64,000 nt of DNA from Haemophilus sp. HMSC068C11 (lineage in GTDB: Bacteria > Pseudomonadota > Gammaproteobacteria > Enterobacterales > Pasteurellaceae), in assembly GCF_001815355.1 (NCBI RefSeq), contig NZ_KV820375.1, forward strand, positions 124,001 to 188,000, given 5' to 3'. Position numbers and translations under genes: made by a program. This document shows, piece by piece, positions 62,612 through 64,000 of this stretch. Each line of letters starts with the position of its first letter. Positions within the stretch are counted from its first letter, which is position 1. The notes beneath the pieces were generated by a model. The model saw nothing but the letters and a program-made list of their open reading frames with translations, was not told the DNA's origin and did not search any database.

Positions 62612-64000
62612 ATGACAGACAAAATCACTTTTAATGATTTAGGCTTGCCTGAATTCATTCTAAAAGCCGTTTCTGACCTTGGTTTTGAAACACCTTCGCC
62701 AATCCAACAAGCTTGTATTCCTGCTCTTCTAGAAGGCAGAGATGTACTTGGTATGGCACAAACTGGTAGTGGTAAAACTGCCGCATTCTCTTTGCCTATT
62801 TTGGCAAAAATTGATCCTGCCGCAAAACATCCACAATTATTGGTGATGGCACCAACGCGTGAACTTGCCATTCAAGTTGCTGATGCTTGTGAACACTTCA
62901 TGAAATATGCAAAAGGCATTAACATCGTGACTCTTTATGGTGGTCAACGCTATGACATTCAATTACGTGCATTAAAACAAGGTGCACAAGTTGTTGTAGG
63001 TACACCGGGTCGTATTTTAGATCACATCCGTCGTAACACATTAAATCTATCTGAATTAAAAGCAATCGTACTTGATGAAGCAGATGAAATGCTTCGTATG
63101 GGCTTTATTGATGATGTAGAAACCGTTATGGCTGAATTACCGGAAGAGCACCAAACTGCCCTTTTCTCAGCAACCATGCCTGAGCCAATTCGTCGTATCA
63201 CAAAACGCTTCATGAACAATCCACAAGAAGTGAAAATCAAAGTAAATAACGATAATGCGCCGGATATTGAACAAAACTGTTGGTATGTTCAAGGTTTCCG
63301 TAAAAATGATGCGTTATTACGCTTCTTAGAAGTGGAAGAGTTTGATGCGGCAATCATTTTTACCCGCACTAAAACAGGTACACTTGATGTGACCGAATTA
63401 TTAGAAAAACACGGTTTCCGTGCTGCGGCATTAAACGGTGATATGACCCAACAATTACGTGAACAAACCTTAGATCGCTTACGTAATGGTAGCCTTGATA
63501 TCGTCGTTGCAACCGATGTGGCTGCGCGCGGTATTGATATTGAACGAATCAGCCTTGTAGTGAACTATGACATCCCACTTGATGCAGAGTCTTACGTTCA
63601 CCGTATCGGCCGTACTGGCCGTGCTGGTCGTTCTGGTCGTGCATTATTATTCGTTGAACCACGTGAACGCCGTTTACTTCGCAATATCGAACACTTGATG
63701 AAAAAACCAATCAATGAAGTTGAATTGCCAAATCATGAAGTATTGCAAGCCTGTCGTCGTAAAAAATTCCAAGACAAGATCACCAAACAATTGGAACATC
63801 ACGATCTGGAAATGTATCGTAGCTTATTGGAAGATTTATTCACGGCAGATCAGGATCAAGAAGATATTGCTGCAGCCATGTTGATGTTACTTCAAGGAAA
63901 ACAAAAACTCATTCTTCCACCTGATCCACCAATGGATAAACGTCGTCGTGACCGTCATGATCGCGGTGATCGTCGTGAAAATCCACGTTCAGCTGAACGT
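62612..64000 (+). CDS. deaD: DEAD-box RNA helicase DeaD/CsdA, C-terminus cut by window edge
   Basis: The helicase acts in ribosome assembly and cold adaptation. The 463 visible residues hold the complete helicase core: Q motif, AQTGSGKT (49-56), PTREL (81-85), DEAD (155-158), SAT (186-188), and [12 protein letters not shown] linker follows, and the start of the basic C-terminal region ([15 protein letters not shown]). The remaining RNA-binding domain lies past the window. It follows nlpI, as in E. coli. Confidence 0.96.
   Translation, partial: MTDKITFNDLGLPEFILKAVSDLGFETPSPIQQACIPALLEGRDVLGMAQTGSGKTAAFSLPILAKIDPAAKHPQLLVMAPTRELAIQVADACEHFMKYAKGINIVTLYGGQRYDIQLRALKQGAQVVVGTPGRILDHIRRNTLNLSELKAIVLDEADEMLRMGFIDDVETVMAELPEEHQTALFSATMPEPIRRITKRFMNNPQEVKIKVNNDNAPDIEQNCWYVQGFRKNDALLRFLEVEEFDAAIIFTRTKTGTLDVTELLEKHGFRAAALNGDMTQQLREQTLDRLRNGSLDIVVATDVAARGIDIERISLVVNYDIPLDAESYVHRIGRTGRAGRSGRALLFVEPRERRLLRNIEHLMKKPINEVELPNHEVLQACRRKKFQDKITKQLEHHDLEMYRSLLEDLFTADQDQEDIAAAMLMLLQGKQKLILPPDPPMDKRRRDRHDRGDRRENPRSAER

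Overview
The window is a 64 kb piece of a Pasteurellaceae chromosome, most likely Haemophilus parainfluenzae or a close relative. The strongest sign is the Haemophilus-type DNA uptake signal sequence (USS, AAGTGCGGT / ACCGCACTT). It occurs throughout, singly inside genes and as inverted pairs that act as terminator hairpins between genes. Codon use is AT-rich, and most proteins match Haemophilus housekeeping genes in length and motif order. No rRNA or tRNA gene and no prophage was seen.

Layout. 1-5215: DUF945 protein (cut by the window edge), adk, an AmpG-type permease and galE, all minus. 5420-8653: a subtilisin-like autotransporter protease, divergent from galE across a perfect CRP-site core. 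8846-9847: a small membrane protein next to a decayed coding remnant, then ppa. 10049-12925: a purine permease behind a PurR operator, then trhP. 12926-15410 is the accessory island: a candidate sRNA, a 56-codon stub of type I-C cas3, a solitary OLD-family ATPase/TOPRIM nuclease gene and a two-repeat CRISPR relic. 15553-21965: queA, tgt, a hemerythrin protein, a TusA-like protein and yajC-secD-secF. 22047-28519: AI-2E-type permease, glnB, mog, clpB, fau with the 6S RNA gene upstream, and bamD. 28629-32891: rluD-pgeF facing ruvX-yqgE-rsmE, then fadR. 33025-39327: nhaB-dsbB, a DUF1294 protein, glyA, two paralogous lipoproteins and a DUF711 protein. 39358-44775: purD, purH (PurR operator), a DoxX protein and dsbD. 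44952-49772: arcA, smpB, zinc-independent L31/L36 ribosomal proteins behind a Fur-like box, obgE, an EamA transporter, rpmA-rplU. 49996-55373: ispB-queH, zapA, polA and a cupin. 55393-58614: L-cysteine desulfidase and thiosulfate-uptake genes separated by a 249-bp duplication and an IS1016-type remnant. 58682-64000: YhcH-family protein, pnp with its leader hairpin, nlpI and deaD (cut by the window edge).

Functional themes. Purine supply (permease, purH, purD, glyA, fau) carries two PurR operators. Three late queuosine genes (queA, tgt, queH) are in the window at two sites. Envelope and secretion functions include secDF-yajC, bamD, dsbB, dsbD and nlpI. Sulfur handling includes two TusA-like proteins, TsuA and CyuA.

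The most interesting region is 13.2-15.4 kb. There a type I-C CRISPR-Cas locus appears to have been gutted, leaving only the first codons of cas3 and two repeats, and an OLD nuclease gene sits exactly where the cas operon would have been. No complete, wholly new system was recognised.
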